Shown: one piece after another, positions 1 through 8,254 of the stretch
Numbering within the stretch: the stretch's first letter is position 1
Layout: the number at the start of each line of letters is the position of its first letter
NCBI GenBank assembly: GCA_029564595.1
Contig: JAKQPS010000021.1
Span: 1 to 9,662, forward strand
Direction: 5' to 3'
Origin: a bacterium
GTDB taxonomy: Bacteria > UBP15 > UBA6099
Length of the DNA: 9,662 nt
Program-made: the position numbers and the translations under genes
The notes under the pieces: model-generated
Database searches by the model: none
Seen by the model: the letters and a program-made list of their open reading frames with translations, nothing else
What the model was told of the DNA's origin: nothing

Positions 1-1551
1 CGCGTCGGCGACGCCCTGTTCGCGAAGCGGTTCGCCAAGGAGGCGCAGGCGCTCGCCGCGCTCAACCACCCCAACATCGTCACGATCCACGACTTCGGTC
101 AGGCCGGCGGCTACTGCTACCTGCTTATGGAGTTCGTGGACGGCGCCAGCCTGCGGCAGGCCATGCGGGCTGCCAAATTCACGCCCGCGCAGGCGCTGGC
201 CGTCGTGCCGCAGATCTGCGACGCGCTGCAGTACGCCCACGAGCACGGCGTCGTCCACCGCGACATCAAGCCTGAGAATCTGCTCCTCGACAAAGAGGGC
301 CGCGTCAAGATCGCCGATTTCGGCATCGCCAAGATGCTCACCGCAGAAACCGGCACAACGGAGACGCTGACGGGCGGCACGCCCCGATACATGGCCCCCG
401 AGCAATGGGGCGGCGGCGGCACCGACCATCGCGCGGACATCTATTCGCTCGGCGTCGTCTTCTATGAACTGCTGACCGGCGAACTGCCGACCCGCCCGAT
501 CGACCCGCCCTCCAAAAAAGTCGTCGTCGACGTGCGCCTGGACACGGTCGTCTTGCGCGCACTCGAGGAAAACCCCGACCGCCGCTACCAGACGGTCGCA
601 GAAGTCAAAACGATGATCGAGGCGGTCGCCTCAACACCCCATGCACCTCGCCATGGCATGACGGACTCCGCAAGGAGACATCGTGTATTCACACGGATTG
701 GAATGGCCATTCTGATGCTGTTTGGCCTGTTCGCCATATGGGTGGCACTGAACAGTTTCGGATGGAAGTCACAGTCAAACAAAGGAAGGAACAAACTCAT
801 GAACACGAACACATCGGCAGCGGTTCTCGCATCGCTTCTCGCGGTTTCGGTCAATGCAGATGCTGCAACGGCTCCTATAAAAGGGATGTCTGCAGACGAG
901 CAAAAACCTGTCACGCTGGCCAAGCCGTACCCGCTCTCATACAAAGGGGCGACCTCAGACAAACTCGCTGTCCAGTACGCTGTCCTTGAGCTTAGCAAGC
1001 AAGTCGGCCTCAAGTACAATTGGGACGAGTCGTTCAAAAACACGGCCCCCCATTGTCAGCACTGGGTCAGTTCCGACATCAAGGGCAAGCCGTTCAGTGC
1101 AGCCATGCAGGAACTGCTCACGCCCGTTGGTCTCACGTACGAGTTGCGCGGCAAGGAGATTGTGTTGAAGAAACTGATCGTTGAAGGTGAGGGGTGGCGG
1201 GGCTTCAGGCTCGGCGCCAAACGCGGCGATCTTATCAAAGAATTAGGGAAACCCGACACCGACCCTAACGGCCAATGGCTCCAATGGAAGAAGAAACACG
1301 CCATCCACTGCATGCTCGATGATGCGCGAGGCGCCACCGAACTCCGGTTTGACGACGGCTTCAAGGGCCAAACCGCGGCAGGCGTAGGGATGGGCTCATC
1401 AATCAAGGAGGCATTAGCCGCGTATGGCGCACCCTCCTCCCGGAAAGACAACGGGAATGCCAAACAACTCGTGTGGGCTTCGAAAGGCATCCTGATATGG
1501 TTCAGCGGGGACAAAGCCACCCAAATCGTTATCTTTGCTGCAAAGAAATGA
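1..1551 (+). CDS. Ser/Thr protein kinase (5'-truncated) fused in frame to an STN-like secreted module
   Basis: The frame is open from the first base, so the start, glycine loop and VAIK lysine lie outside the window; 516 residues are visible. Seen: the alpha-C segment (FAKEAQALAALNHPNIV), catalytic loop HRDIKPEN (visible residues 86-93), DFG (106-108), APE (132-134), and a C-lobe ending in DVRLDTVVLRALEENPDRRYQ. All catalytic-loop residues are present, so it should be an active cytoplasmic Hanks-type kinase that phosphorylates Ser/Thr on unknown targets. One membrane helix follows at about 233-254. Then, without a stop, comes a second start-like segment (Met at base 799) with a signal-peptide-like stretch. 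It leads to an STN-like domain at about 320-392 and two related modules (about 400-454 and 460-514) of the form G..(L/M)G.......G.P. In one polypeptide this would be a receptor kinase with a periplasmic sensor; alternatively two genes became joined. The kinase call is firm; the STN call is moderate. Confidence 0.9.
   Translation, partial: RVGDALFAKRFAKEAQALAALNHPNIVTIHDFGQAGGYCYLLMEFVDGASLRQAMRAAKFTPAQALAVVPQICDALQYAHEHGVVHRDIKPENLLLDKEGRVKIADFGIAKMLTAETGTTETLTGGTPRYMAPEQWGGGGTDHRADIYSLGVVFYELLTGELPTRPIDPPSKKVVVDVRLDTVVLRALEENPDRRYQTVAEVKTMIEAVASTPHAPRHGMTDSARRHRVFTRIGMAILMLFGLFAIWVALNSFGWKSQSNKGRNKLMNTNTSAAVLASLLAVSVNADAATAPIKGMSADEQKPVTLAKPYPLSYKGATSDKLAVQYAVLELSKQVGLKYNWDESFKNTAPHCQHWVSSDIKGKPFSAAMQELLTPVGLTYELRGKEIVLKKLIVEGEGWRGFRLGAKRGDLIKELGKPDTDPNGQWLQWKKKHAIHCMLDDARGATELRFDDGFKGQTAAGVGMGSSIKEALAAYGAPSSRKDNGNAKQLVWASKGILIWFSGDKATQIVIFAAKK
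781..801 (+). promoter_or_regulatory. Internal ribosome binding site and start codon inside the kinase frame
   Basis: AAAGGAAGG at 781-789 lies 9 nt before an ATG at 799-801, which is in the same frame as the kinase. The peptide that follows (MNTNTSAAVLASLLAVSV then NADAATA) looks like a signal peptide with an Ala-x-Ala-type cleavage site. Translation from here would give a separate exported protein of 250 residues ending at 1551. This suggests that the downstream half is, or was, an independent gene that is now joined to the kinase by lack of an intervening stop. Confidence 0.55.
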
Positions 1552-1593
1552 CGCGAACGCCTCATGGGCGAAGGATCTTGAAAGATTAACCGG

Positions 1594-1638
1594 AAACTGC
1601 GACCAAGAGAGCACATGTGAGTCTCTTGACCGCAGTTT
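1594..1638. repeat. Stem-loop 43 bases after the kinase stop codon
   Basis: The arms 1594-1610 (AAACTGCGACCAAGAGA) and 1622-1638 (TCTCTTGACCGCAGTTT) pair at 15 of 17 positions, with an 11-nt loop that contains the palindrome CACATGTG. Its place just after the kinase gene suits a transcription terminator, but only a short T run follows. It could instead be an end of a mobile element. The structure is seen; the function is inferred. Confidence 0.5.
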
Positions 1639-1743
1639 TCGCCAAGACAGCACGCTTGTGTCGTTCGCGTTTCTTTTCCACATTTCAGTGACAACGAGGG
1701 TTTCGAAAAGCGCTTCGCGCAAAGGATGGACCAGCGGAATTAC

Positions 1744-1919
1744 GCCCGCGTCCTCCACGACGGCGAAGGCGGGCAGGCGGCTGCCCACGTCGAGTTTCAT
1801 GTGCAGCTTGGCCGCCGCTCGGCCATGGCCGCGTCACGGTGCCGGTCCGCGTTGGAGAACGTGTTGCGCTTCGGCGGTTGCGCACCCCGGATGTTGCGCC
1901 ACAGCGGCCGCAGAAGCGT
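1744..1919 (-). pseudogene. Remnant of an IS4-type transposase, internally deleted
   Basis: Two pieces of protein in different frames on the minus strand resemble an IS4-family DDE transposase. Bases 1919-1818 give TLLRPLWRNIRGAQPPKRN then TFSNADRHRDAAMAE, like the N-terminal 'PKRSTLSYANAHR' region of these enzymes. Bases 1815-1744 give AAKLHMKLDVGSRLPAF then AVVEDAG, like the 'KAAVKLHLLLD....LP.FAV' segment that follows the first catalytic region. In intact proteins about 100 residues separate these segments; here they abut with a frameshift, so the region with the first catalytic Asp is deleted. The part after AVVEDAG, with the second Asp and the Glu, is also missing. The element cannot make transposase. 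Family recognition is from remembered motifs; exact ends are uncertain. Confidence 0.6.
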
Positions 1920-1953
1920 CAAGAGCGCGTTTGGACAGAGTGCGTTTGGGATG

Positions 1954-2119
1954 TGGCGTGCGGCGGCAAGCGGTATTCCGCACGACGCCGCTTTTGCTTC
2001 ATCTGTCCCTTTTAGGTTAACGCTAACCGTTTGCTTTCTGGCAGAAGGGGAAGAGGCGAGGCTGCGTTGGCCTTGGGAAAAGCGGTGCCGCGCGGAATAC
2101 CGCTTGTCACCGCAGTCCA
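1954..2119. repeat. Long inverted repeat (42-nt arms, 82-nt spacer)
   Basis: Arm 1954-1995 matches the reverse complement of arm 2078-2119 at 35 of 42 positions, including a perfect 15-base core (CAAGCGGTATTCCGC). The core is itself a small palindrome (GCGG-TATT-CCGC). The spacer holds a further palindrome, GGTTAACGCTAACC, at 2014-2027. It may be a MITE or two inverted copies of a dispersed genomic repeat. No coding function is evident. Confidence 0.65.
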
Positions 2120-2266
2120 AATTCAGGCTCCCGGTTTCGCCACCTCTCAGACACGCGCGGGATAAGGGACGACCCGTGACGGAGTGTCCGCCCGATCCCC
2201 CTTGCGCTTCCCCTTTGACGCGCTCAAGCGCCAACAGAACGGCCATGCGCCCATAAATTTAAAGGG

Positions 2267-2294
2267 TTGACTGTTTTCGCCCCCCCCGCATAAT
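2267..2294 (+). promoter_or_regulatory. Orphan sigma70-like promoter with a C8 tract in the spacer
   Basis: TTGACT (2267-2272, 5 of 6 consensus) is followed after 16 bases by CATAAT (2289-2294, 5 of 6). The spacer contains eight consecutive C residues (2280-2287), so slippage would change the spacer length. No plus-strand gene follows; a transcript would cover the inverted repeat at 2369-2437 and then run antisense into the 3' end of mod. It could be a relic of a lost gene or drive a small RNA. Confidence 0.35.
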
Positions 2295-2368
2295 AAATGC
2301 CGATCATGGGAACCGGTATTGTCGGCTGTTCCTATGGGATGCTAGTACTCTGTACAGTACAATATTTC

Positions 2369-2437
2369 GGCCAGGATTACAGGATTTGCATGATGTAACT
2401 GCTTTATACCAATCATGTTAATCCTGTAATCGTGGCT
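2369..2437. repeat. Imperfect inverted repeat with 'GATTACAGGATT' arms
   Basis: Arm 2369-2395 and the reverse complement of 2411-2437 match at 22 of 27 positions around the shared core GATTACAGGATT, with a 15-nt loop. Repeats of the ATTACAGGATT / AATCCTGTAAT type occur as dispersed intergenic palindromes in many environmental bacteria (general recollection). Lying just beyond the mod stop codon, the hairpin could also serve as a terminator or 3'-end stabiliser. Confidence 0.65.
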
Positions 2438-2440
2438 AGA

Positions 2441-2460
2441 AAAAACCGGCGTTTTTGGTT
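2441..2460. terminator. Weak terminator-like hairpin downstream of mod
   Basis: On the minus strand, 23 bases past the mod stop, AAAAAC-GCCG-GTTTTT forms a 6-bp A/T-rich hairpin that ends in a T run; on the plus strand the mirrored hairpin is followed by GGTTTT. The stem is weak, so efficient termination is doubtful without help from the larger inverted repeat next to it. Confidence 0.3.
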
Positions 2461-2482
2461 TTACAGACTACTAGTAACGGAC

Positions 2483-5131
2483 TTATTTGCCTTTTCCGGG
2501 CAGCACTTTTGTGGTTTCTTCGCCGAATTGGCTGACGACGCGGACGGCGACCTTTTGGCCGGGTTTGATCGGGAAGGGGCGGCTGATGTGGCCATAGACG
2601 GCTGAGAATGCCTCTTCGTCGATCTCCAGCTTGAGCGTCTGCTCGGCCTTTTTCTTCGCGGCGGCAGCGGCCATGTTGCTGAGCTCTTTCTTCCACTGGT
2701 CGAATTCGTCCTTGTCGCCGCCGCAGAAGAAGACCTGGCGAACGACGAAGTTGGAGCCGTCGTAATCGTCATCGAGCATCCAGTAGGCGATGTCGTTAAC
2801 ATCGCGGCTTTTGACCTCGTCGCGGATGGGGTCGTAGATGTCCAGCCCGGCGATTTCAACCGTGGCGGTGCTTCCCTTGCGGTGCAGGCGGATGTCGGGC
2901 TCGCCGATGGTGACAAAGCTGGCGGCTTTCTTGTCGCGCTTGAGGAGACCTTCCTGCAGGAGGTCGTCGTGCATGCGCACAATGCTGACCTGGAAGGAGC
3001 CGAAACTGCGGCTGAGCTCGGTGAGGCCGCTCTCGAAAGCGAAACCGAGAATGAGCAGCCAGTCCGCGTCATGCCGATCACGGCAGGCCTTGATGGCCTC
3101 GTTGACCGCCTGTTTGCTGACCGTGCCGAATTTGGGGCCGATGTAGAGGTAAGCCTTCTTCTCGCCGGCGTTGGTTTCGTAGAAGCCCTCGGCATGCAGC
3201 TCAGACGTGCAGAGGCGGTCGATGCGGGTGAACACCGCCTGTTGCGACTTGTCGCCGGTCTTCACGCCAGCAGATTTCAGGTGCTCGAAAATCATGTCCT
3301 CGAAGGCGGCGAGATCCTCGACGCTCTCGCGCTGGCGGGCGAGTTCCTCGGGCGAAACGGGCTCGTAGTTCTGGAGCGTCTCGACCGTGAAGGGCCCGGC
3401 CACACGCAGGCGTTTCTTATCCTCCAGCGGCTGGTCGTAAAGCGTCTCCTCCTCGGGCGGCTCGTTGTTTGCAATGCTCTTGAGGGTGATGTGCGGCACC
3501 TTTTTGTAGACGAAGCCGTAGCGAACGTTGTGCCCGCACAGTTCATTCTTTTTCGCCTGAGCTGACGCACCTGCTTTGCCCTTGCGCTCCAGCACGGCGC
3601 GCTCACCCTCCTCGGAGTCGTAGAGCGTATAGAAGGGGAAGGTCGCGGTCATCAGGCGAGTTTTGGCGATGTTCAGAGCGATACGCGAGGTGTCGGTGGT
3701 GATCCAGCGCCTGCCCCATTGTTCCGCCACGTAGGCCGTGGTGCCGCTACCGCAAGTCGGGTCCAGCACGAGGTCGCCGGGATCTGTGGTCATCAGGATG
3801 CATCTAGCAATTACCTTGGGACTGGTCTGAACCACAAAGACTTTTTCATCGGTAAAACTCCCCGTCAATGTGTCAGTCCAGATATTGCCGCGTTCTTGAT
3901 ATGGAAAGTCATCTGCGAAACGCCTATAACGAAGGCTATCTTTAGCAACATGAAGTCGATTTGCATCAGCCAGCCGCTGCATCCCTGCTGGGTAATTGGC
4001 CTTCCAATGCGAGTTGTCTCGCGGTAAATATGTTTTGCCCAAATACTTGAACGGCTGCGGTTGGTTGGCAGCACCTTGCGACTGAAGGTTGTCAGGAAAA
4101 TAGAGCTGCGATTCTTTGGGCAAAGGAGTTTCACCGCGCTTTTCTTCGGCAGTTACTCCACGGTACGTTCCATTTGGGCACAATAGCCAACTTGCGTTGC
4201 CTTCACCTGGAGTAATTTCTTGTTCTTCATAAAGCTTTCTAATTTTTAGCGAATCTTTGTCTTTTCCATACCATAGGATAAAGTCGCCAAGCGTTGCGAT
4301 TGTGTTGGTGGCGAACCCAGATGTTGTCTGAAAGAATATTTGGCTCACAAAGTTACCGCTCCCAAATACCTCGTCCATGAGGCAGCGGACTAGATGGACA
4401 TTCTCGTCAGAGATTTGGACGAAGCAAGAACCGGAGTCGTGCAGAAGCTGGCGCGCAACCAACAGCCGGTCGCGGAGATAATTCAAGTAGGAATGGATGC
4501 CGAGTTCCCATGTATCGCGGAAGGCCTTAATCTGCTCGGGTTCGCCGGAGAGGGAGTCGTCGTTGCCGTCGGTTACGGTGCGGTTATTGAGCTTGATCTG
4601 CCAGTTGGAACCGTACTTGATGCCATAGGGCGGGTCGATATAAACGCACTGGACTTGGCCGGCCATGCCCTCGCGCTCAAGGAGCGATGTCATGCATAGC
4701 AGGGAGTCGCCTTGGATAAGCCGGTTGGTCCAGCCGTCGGAGTGGTTGTAGTAATCGGAGACTTTTTCGAGTTCCTCTCGTTCGAGCGCGTTGCCGAACA
4801 GCGCGTTCGCCGAAAAAAGTTCGGGCTGTTCCTTATTCTCGGTGGCGGTGACGCGGTAAAGTCCCTTGATTAGGGCCTCGGGGGCGACATGCTCGTGGCG
4901 GTAGAGGGAGCGGACGGGGACGCGGATTTCGGTGGTCCTGTATTTCTCAAGCCAAAAGAGTTCGGGGTCCTGGCCGCGGTGGACCACGGGGTTGACAGGG
5001 AACTCGGCGGTATCAGGCTTTTCCTGAACCTTGGGGCTACCGCTTTCGTAACCGGCCTCTTCGCCGCTAGGAATGTGCGCACGCTTATCGGCGGGGTGCT
5101 TGATGGCTTTGACGGGGTATTTCATAATCAC
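2483..5131 (-). CDS. mod: Type III-like restriction-modification DNA methyltransferase (Mod)
   Basis: An adenine-specific (N6) DNA methyltransferase and likely specificity subunit of the restriction complex. The 882 residues contain, in order, DPPY (166-169) within [15 protein letters not shown], then an expected target-recognition segment at about 258-435, then the AdoMet-binding motif DPTCGSGTT (457-465). This beta-class order (catalytic motif before AdoMet motif) is that of type III Mod enzymes. The long C-terminal part (about 560-882) has no motif that I recognise and probably contacts Res. The frame begins at GTG 5131-5129, which overlaps the res stop by 4 nt; an ATG at 5125-5123, two bases past that stop, is an alternative, and no strong Shine-Dalgarno decides between them. 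The gene is cotranscribed with res. Bases 3781-4380, the recognition region, are much poorer in GC than the rest of the gene. Confidence 0.9.
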   Translation of the reverse strand: MIMKYPVKAIKHPADKRAHIPSGEEAGYESGSPKVQEKPDTAEFPVNPVVHRGQDPELFWLEKYRTTEIRVPVRSLYRHEHVAPEALIKGLYRVTATENKEQPELFSANALFGNALEREELEKVSDYYNHSDGWTNRLIQGDSLLCMTSLLEREGMAGQVQCVYIDPPYGIKYGSNWQIKLNNRTVTDGNDDSLSGEPEQIKAFRDTWELGIHSYLNYLRDRLLVARQLLHDSGSCFVQISDENVHLVRCLMDEVFGSGNFVSQIFFQTTSGFATNTIATLGDFILWYGKDKDSLKIRKLYEEQEITPGEGNASWLLCPNGTYRGVTAEEKRGETPLPKESQLYFPDNLQSQGAANQPQPFKYLGKTYLPRDNSHWKANYPAGMQRLADANRLHVAKDSLRYRRFADDFPYQERGNIWTDTLTGSFTDEKVFVVQTSPKVIARCILMTTDPGDLVLDPTCGSGTTAYVAEQWGRRWITTDTSRIALNIAKTRLMTATFPFYTLYDSEEGERAVLERKGKAGASAQAKKNELCGHNVRYGFVYKKVPHITLKSIANNEPPEEETLYDQPLEDKKRLRVAGPFTVETLQNYEPVSPEELARQRESVEDLAAFEDMIFEHLKSAGVKTGDKSQQAVFTRIDRLCTSELHAEGFYETNAGEKKAYLYIGPKFGTVSKQAVNEAIKACRDRHDADWLLILGFAFESGLTELSRSFGSFQVSIVRMHDDLLQEGLLKRDKKAASFVTIGEPDIRLHRKGSTATVEIAGLDIYDPIRDEVKSRDVNDIAYWMLDDDYDGSNFVVRQVFFCGGDKDEFDQWKKELSNMAAAAAKKKAEQTLKLEIDEEAFSAVYGHISRPFPIKPGQKVAVRVVSQFGEETTKVLPGKGK
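3781..4380 (-). other. GC-poor target-recognition segment within mod
   Basis: Counting by 60-base rows, 3841-4380 is about 46% GC, against 60-72% in sampled rows elsewhere in the operon (for example 72% for 3721-3780). The change is sharp at about 3785, just beside the codons for DPTCGSGTT, and more gradual at 4380-4500. The segment encodes residues of about 251-450, between the catalytic and AdoMet motifs, where beta-class Mod enzymes carry their DNA-recognition domain. This fits replacement of the recognition domain by recombination. Confidence 0.65.
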
Positions 5132-8100
5132 AGCGTTCCGAGTTTCTTGATGATGAGGTTTCGGGCGTCGCGGATGTCCTCGTCGATTTCGAGGAATGCC
5201 CAGCGTGGCCAGGCGTGCTGCGCGCGGACGGATTCGACGGCAGGCAGCCAGCGATTTTCAACGGCCCATTTCTTTGCATCCTTGTCACGGCGCATGCCGG
5301 TGATCTCGACGATCAGGTTGACTATGTCGCCGGACGGGGTTGGGGCACGGACGATAAAATCCGGGAAGTAGTCGCGGGGGGTGCCTTCTTTGTCGACATA
5401 GGGAATGCGGAAATCCAGAAAGGCGTTTTTGACCCACGAGATGATCCGGCCCTCATCGGCAAGCGTGTCCAGCACTTTTGCGGCACGGCCTTCCCAGCCG
5501 CTGTCGATAACAACGAGATTGACGTGGCTGTGCTTAGTCGCGTAGGTCTCGCGCGTGGTCTGGCCGTGGACAAAAGCGCTGCTGCCGAGCGGATTGTAGT
5601 AGTGCAGGATCGGGCGGACGCTTTGCTGCAAAGCGGCACCGGCCTGCATGGCGCGGGCTACGTGTGACACGAGGCGCGCCGGTTCGGCAAAATAGAGAAG
5701 TTTTTTCCACACGGCATCTTTGTGCAGCACGCGGACTTTGGTGGCGTACCACTCGGACACGATGGCGGTGAGCTGGTGAAACCGTTGGAATTCCGGGTTG
5801 CCCTGGTCGTCGGAGAAATGGTCGCGCAGGATGTCTTTGGCGATGCGGTAGATGATTTCCTGCTCGCGTTTCTCGAGGACGCTTTCGACGGTGAGCTTGA
5901 CCTGACGACCGTCCACGCCGGTGCCCATGACGGTTTTCGTGGGGAGCATTGAGCCATCGACTTCGAAATCCTCCAAGCCGTCGAAGCTATACGTAAGGAG
6001 TCCTTCGGGATAATCCACCCGGTAGCCCTCGACGTTGGGGAATGTGATCGTGTAGCAGTCGGCTCGGTCGCGCAGGGCGAAGATGCGTTTGGTTTCCGGA
6101 GGGGTTTGCGTGACGGCGGTGCCGCCTTTGAAGAGCTTGAAGGGCACGCCGATGATGTGCGCGTATTCAGGCGGAAACTTGTACGAAACGATCCGGCGTT
6201 TATCGTCGTTTGGGGCGCCAGCCTTGTCGTAGCCCTGGAGAAAATAGTTTTTTCGGCGTAGCGCGCGGCCGGCAACTTGTTCGCAGAGGAGCTGGGAGCC
6301 GAAGGCGCGCAGGCCGGCAATGTGCGTGACGGTGTTGGCGTCCCAACCTTCGGTGAGCATGGAAACGGAGACCACGCAGCGGATGTGCGAACCGAGGGCA
6401 TTGCGCTTGCCGACGGTATTGACGACCTCGCGGAGGATCTCGGCGTCGGTGATGAGGTCGGCCGAGCCGGAGCCATGAAGGCGGGCGTAGTCGCGCTTGA
6501 AGATTTCGATCTCGCGGGCGAAAACGCGCTTGAAGTCGTCGTCGATCTGGCCGGAGTTTTCCAGAGAGTCGCTGTCGATGAGCAGTGTGGGCGGTTTTGT
6601 CCGCGGCTGGAGCGTGGACGGCTCGTAATTCGAAAAGAGGTCGTACGCGCCTACGACATTCTGAGCCGGTTCGGTGTCGGTCGGAGGCTTCTGCTCGTAG
6701 CCCGCGATGTATTTGTAGACTTCTTTGGAGACGGAGGTGTTGTTGCAAACGACGATGAAAACAGGGGGGCTGTCGTCCAATTCGAGGTGGGTCCGGCCGC
6801 TCGCCTTGGTCGACGATGCGCGTGAGCGATATTCCTTCTCGTAGTGCTCGTAGAACTGTTTGAAGGCGATTTTGACCGTCTCGGGGATACGGGGCGGCTC
6901 CTCTTTGAGAATCTTACCTTCTGCCTTGGCTTGAGCGCGCTTCTTCTTCTGGCCGGCTGCGGGGAGCTCTTTTTTGACGTGCTGATACAGCTCGCGCAGG
7001 ACCGGCATCTCGATGGCTTGGGTGTCATCCTCGACCGGCAGGTAAGGAATTTTTACGAGGCCCGATTCGATGGCTTCAATCAGGCCGAAATCGGATACGA
7101 CCCACTCAAAAAGCGTGTAGGGCTCATGACCTGAGCCGGTGAGGTAGTACGGCGTAGCAGACAGGTCAAAAACGGAGCGGACTTTGAAGTGTTGGCCGAT
7201 TTCGCGGATGCCCGAGAACCAGACGGCGGCGCGTTCGTTTTCGATTTTGGCATCTTCGCCTTCTGCGGAGCGTTTGTCGGATTTCGGGAGGTAGCAGTGA
7301 TGGGCCTCATCGTTGATGATCAGCAGCCGGGAGTCGGACTTGAACTGACCCAAGATCCTGCGGATGACTTGTGAAATGTCCTCTTTGGCTTCTGTCTTTT
7401 CGCCGTTGCGGCCCAGTTTACCGTCGAAAGGGGAGCGCTTGTTGCCCTGGAGCGCGCGGGGTTGGAGAGCCTGATAATTGACGATGACGATCTTGTGATT
7501 GAGCTGAGCCAATTCCCTGCGCCACAGGTTAGGAACCAGGTGGCGAAGGCTGTAGTAGTCAGCCGATTCTGAGCCGGTACGGCTGTCGACGCGCAGGACG
7601 GCCAGGCGGTCGCGGATGGTAATGCCCGGGGTGACCAGCAGGAAGTTGTCGGCGAAACGGGTGTCGCCGCGATATTCGATGCGGTTGTAGAAGTGGTAAA
7701 CGATGAGCGCGGCCATGACCACTGTTTTGCCGGTGCCCGTGGCCATTTTAAAGGCTTGGCGGGGGAGATTGCCGGCAAGGGACTGTGCCGCCTGAAGGTC
7801 ACTTAAGACGCGCTGGCCTACGTTCGATTTCTCCGCCACCTCGTTCAGCCAGATGGCGGTTTCAATAGCCTCCTGTTGCGCGAAGAAAAGTCGTTGCGTG
7901 AAATCGCGTTCGTCATTTTTGAACCAGAAGTGGAGCAGCTCACGCGTAATACGGGTCGTGTTGGGATAGCCGACCTCTCGCCACGCTTTGATCTCACGTC
8001 GCAATATGTTGACTATCAGGTTGTTCTGCGTTGCGGCGACCGCATCCTCCATGCCCGGCAAGTCGGCTTGATTCTTCTGTTTGACAGGTATCGCCTGGAC

Positions 8101-8226
8101 TGCGCCGGTGAAAGCGCGGCGACCTTTGACCTGCGTCTCGTAGTCGAGTTCCCCCTCAAGGTTTGTCGCGTAATGCAGAACGGGCTCGCTATAGGGATTA
8201 TTCAGGATGGGGTTGTCGCTTGTCAT
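5128..8226 (-). CDS. res: Type III-like restriction enzyme, helicase-nuclease subunit (Res)
   Basis: An ATP-dependent helicase/translocase-endonuclease that, together with Mod, should cut unmethylated DNA. The 1032 residues show an SF2 helicase core: Walker A MATGTGKT (161-168), Walker B/motif II DEAH (306-309), motif III SAT (356-358), motif V around [11 protein letters not shown] (623-633) and motif [11 protein letters not shown] (650-658). A nuclease-like PD-(D/E)xK region follows near the C-terminus: E912, PD at 955-956 in YFPDFIVR, and E974 in VEITG. The usual lysine of ExK is Thr976; K982, K985 or K986 could substitute. The length fits type III Res proteins of the COG3587-like group. 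The start ATG at 8226 has no strong ribosome binding site. The gene comes first in the operon, with its stop overlapping the mod start; most type III systems have mod first. Confidence 0.9.
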   Translation of the reverse strand: MTSDNPILNNPYSEPVLHYATNLEGELDYETQVKGRRAFTGAVQAIPVKQKNQADLPGMEDAVAATQNNLIVNILRREIKAWREVGYPNTTRITRELLHFWFKNDERDFTQRLFFAQQEAIETAIWLNEVAEKSNVGQRVLSDLQAAQSLAGNLPRQAFKMATGTGKTVVMAALIVYHFYNRIEYRGDTRFADNFLLVTPGITIRDRLAVLRVDSRTGSESADYYSLRHLVPNLWRRELAQLNHKIVIVNYQALQPRALQGNKRSPFDGKLGRNGEKTEAKEDISQVIRRILGQFKSDSRLLIINDEAHHCYLPKSDKRSAEGEDAKIENERAAVWFSGIREIGQHFKVRSVFDLSATPYYLTGSGHEPYTLFEWVVSDFGLIEAIESGLVKIPYLPVEDDTQAIEMPVLRELYQHVKKELPAAGQKKKRAQAKAEGKILKEEPPRIPETVKIAFKQFYEHYEKEYRSRASSTKASGRTHLELDDSPPVFIVVCNNTSVSKEVYKYIAGYEQKPPTDTEPAQNVVGAYDLFSNYEPSTLQPRTKPPTLLIDSDSLENSGQIDDDFKRVFAREIEIFKRDYARLHGSGSADLITDAEILREVVNTVGKRNALGSHIRCVVSVSMLTEGWDANTVTHIAGLRAFGSQLLCEQVAGRALRRKNYFLQGYDKAGAPNDDKRRIVSYKFPPEYAHIIGVPFKLFKGGTAVTQTPPETKRIFALRDRADCYTITFPNVEGYRVDYPEGLLTYSFDGLEDFEVDGSMLPTKTVMGTGVDGRQVKLTVESVLEKREQEIIYRIAKDILRDHFSDDQGNPEFQRFHQLTAIVSEWYATKVRVLHKDAVWKKLLYFAEPARLVSHVARAMQAGAALQQSVRPILHYYNPLGSSAFVHGQTTRETYATKHSHVNLVVIDSGWEGRAAKVLDTLADEGRIISWVKNAFLDFRIPYVDKEGTPRDYFPDFIVRAPTPSGDIVNLIVEITGMRRDKDAKKWAVENRWLPAVESVRAQHAWPRWAFLEIDEDIRDARNLIIKKLGTL

Positions 8227-8254
8227 ATCAAAAATAAGGTACTACACCCCAACA

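Larger units (their letters stand above)
1552..2482. other. Gene-poor stretch with decayed mobile DNA and repeats
   Basis: No frame of more than 300 bases here has convincing protein character. The stretch contains a stem-loop (1594-1638), a broken transposase (1744-1919), a long inverted repeat (1954-2119), a promoter-like site with a C8 run (2267-2294), a second inverted repeat (2369-2437) and a weak terminator-like hairpin (2441-2460). From about 2255 onward the DNA is visibly AT-richer than the flanking genes. It reads as a graveyard of mobile elements between two convergent genes. Confidence 0.6.

Noticed and set aside
1056-1694. Minus-strand open frame of 212 codons opposite the kinase tail
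   Set aside because: It overlaps the recognisable STN-like and repeat region on the plus strand and has no domain character of its own.
1726-2256. Plus-strand open frame of 176 codons in the repeat region
   Set aside because: It runs antisense through the transposase remnant and straight through both arms of the inverted repeat. It has a low-complexity Arg/Ala/Pro/Ser composition.
2882-3565. Plus-strand open frame of 227 codons within mod
   Set aside because: It is antisense to mod, and its Leu/Val/Glu-rich composition is typical of the mirror frame of a GC-rich gene. Mod in this region has clear family character.
6277-6825. Open frames of about 180 codons on both strands inside res
   Set aside because: They are shadows of the helicase gene, which carries all the expected SF2 motifs through this region.
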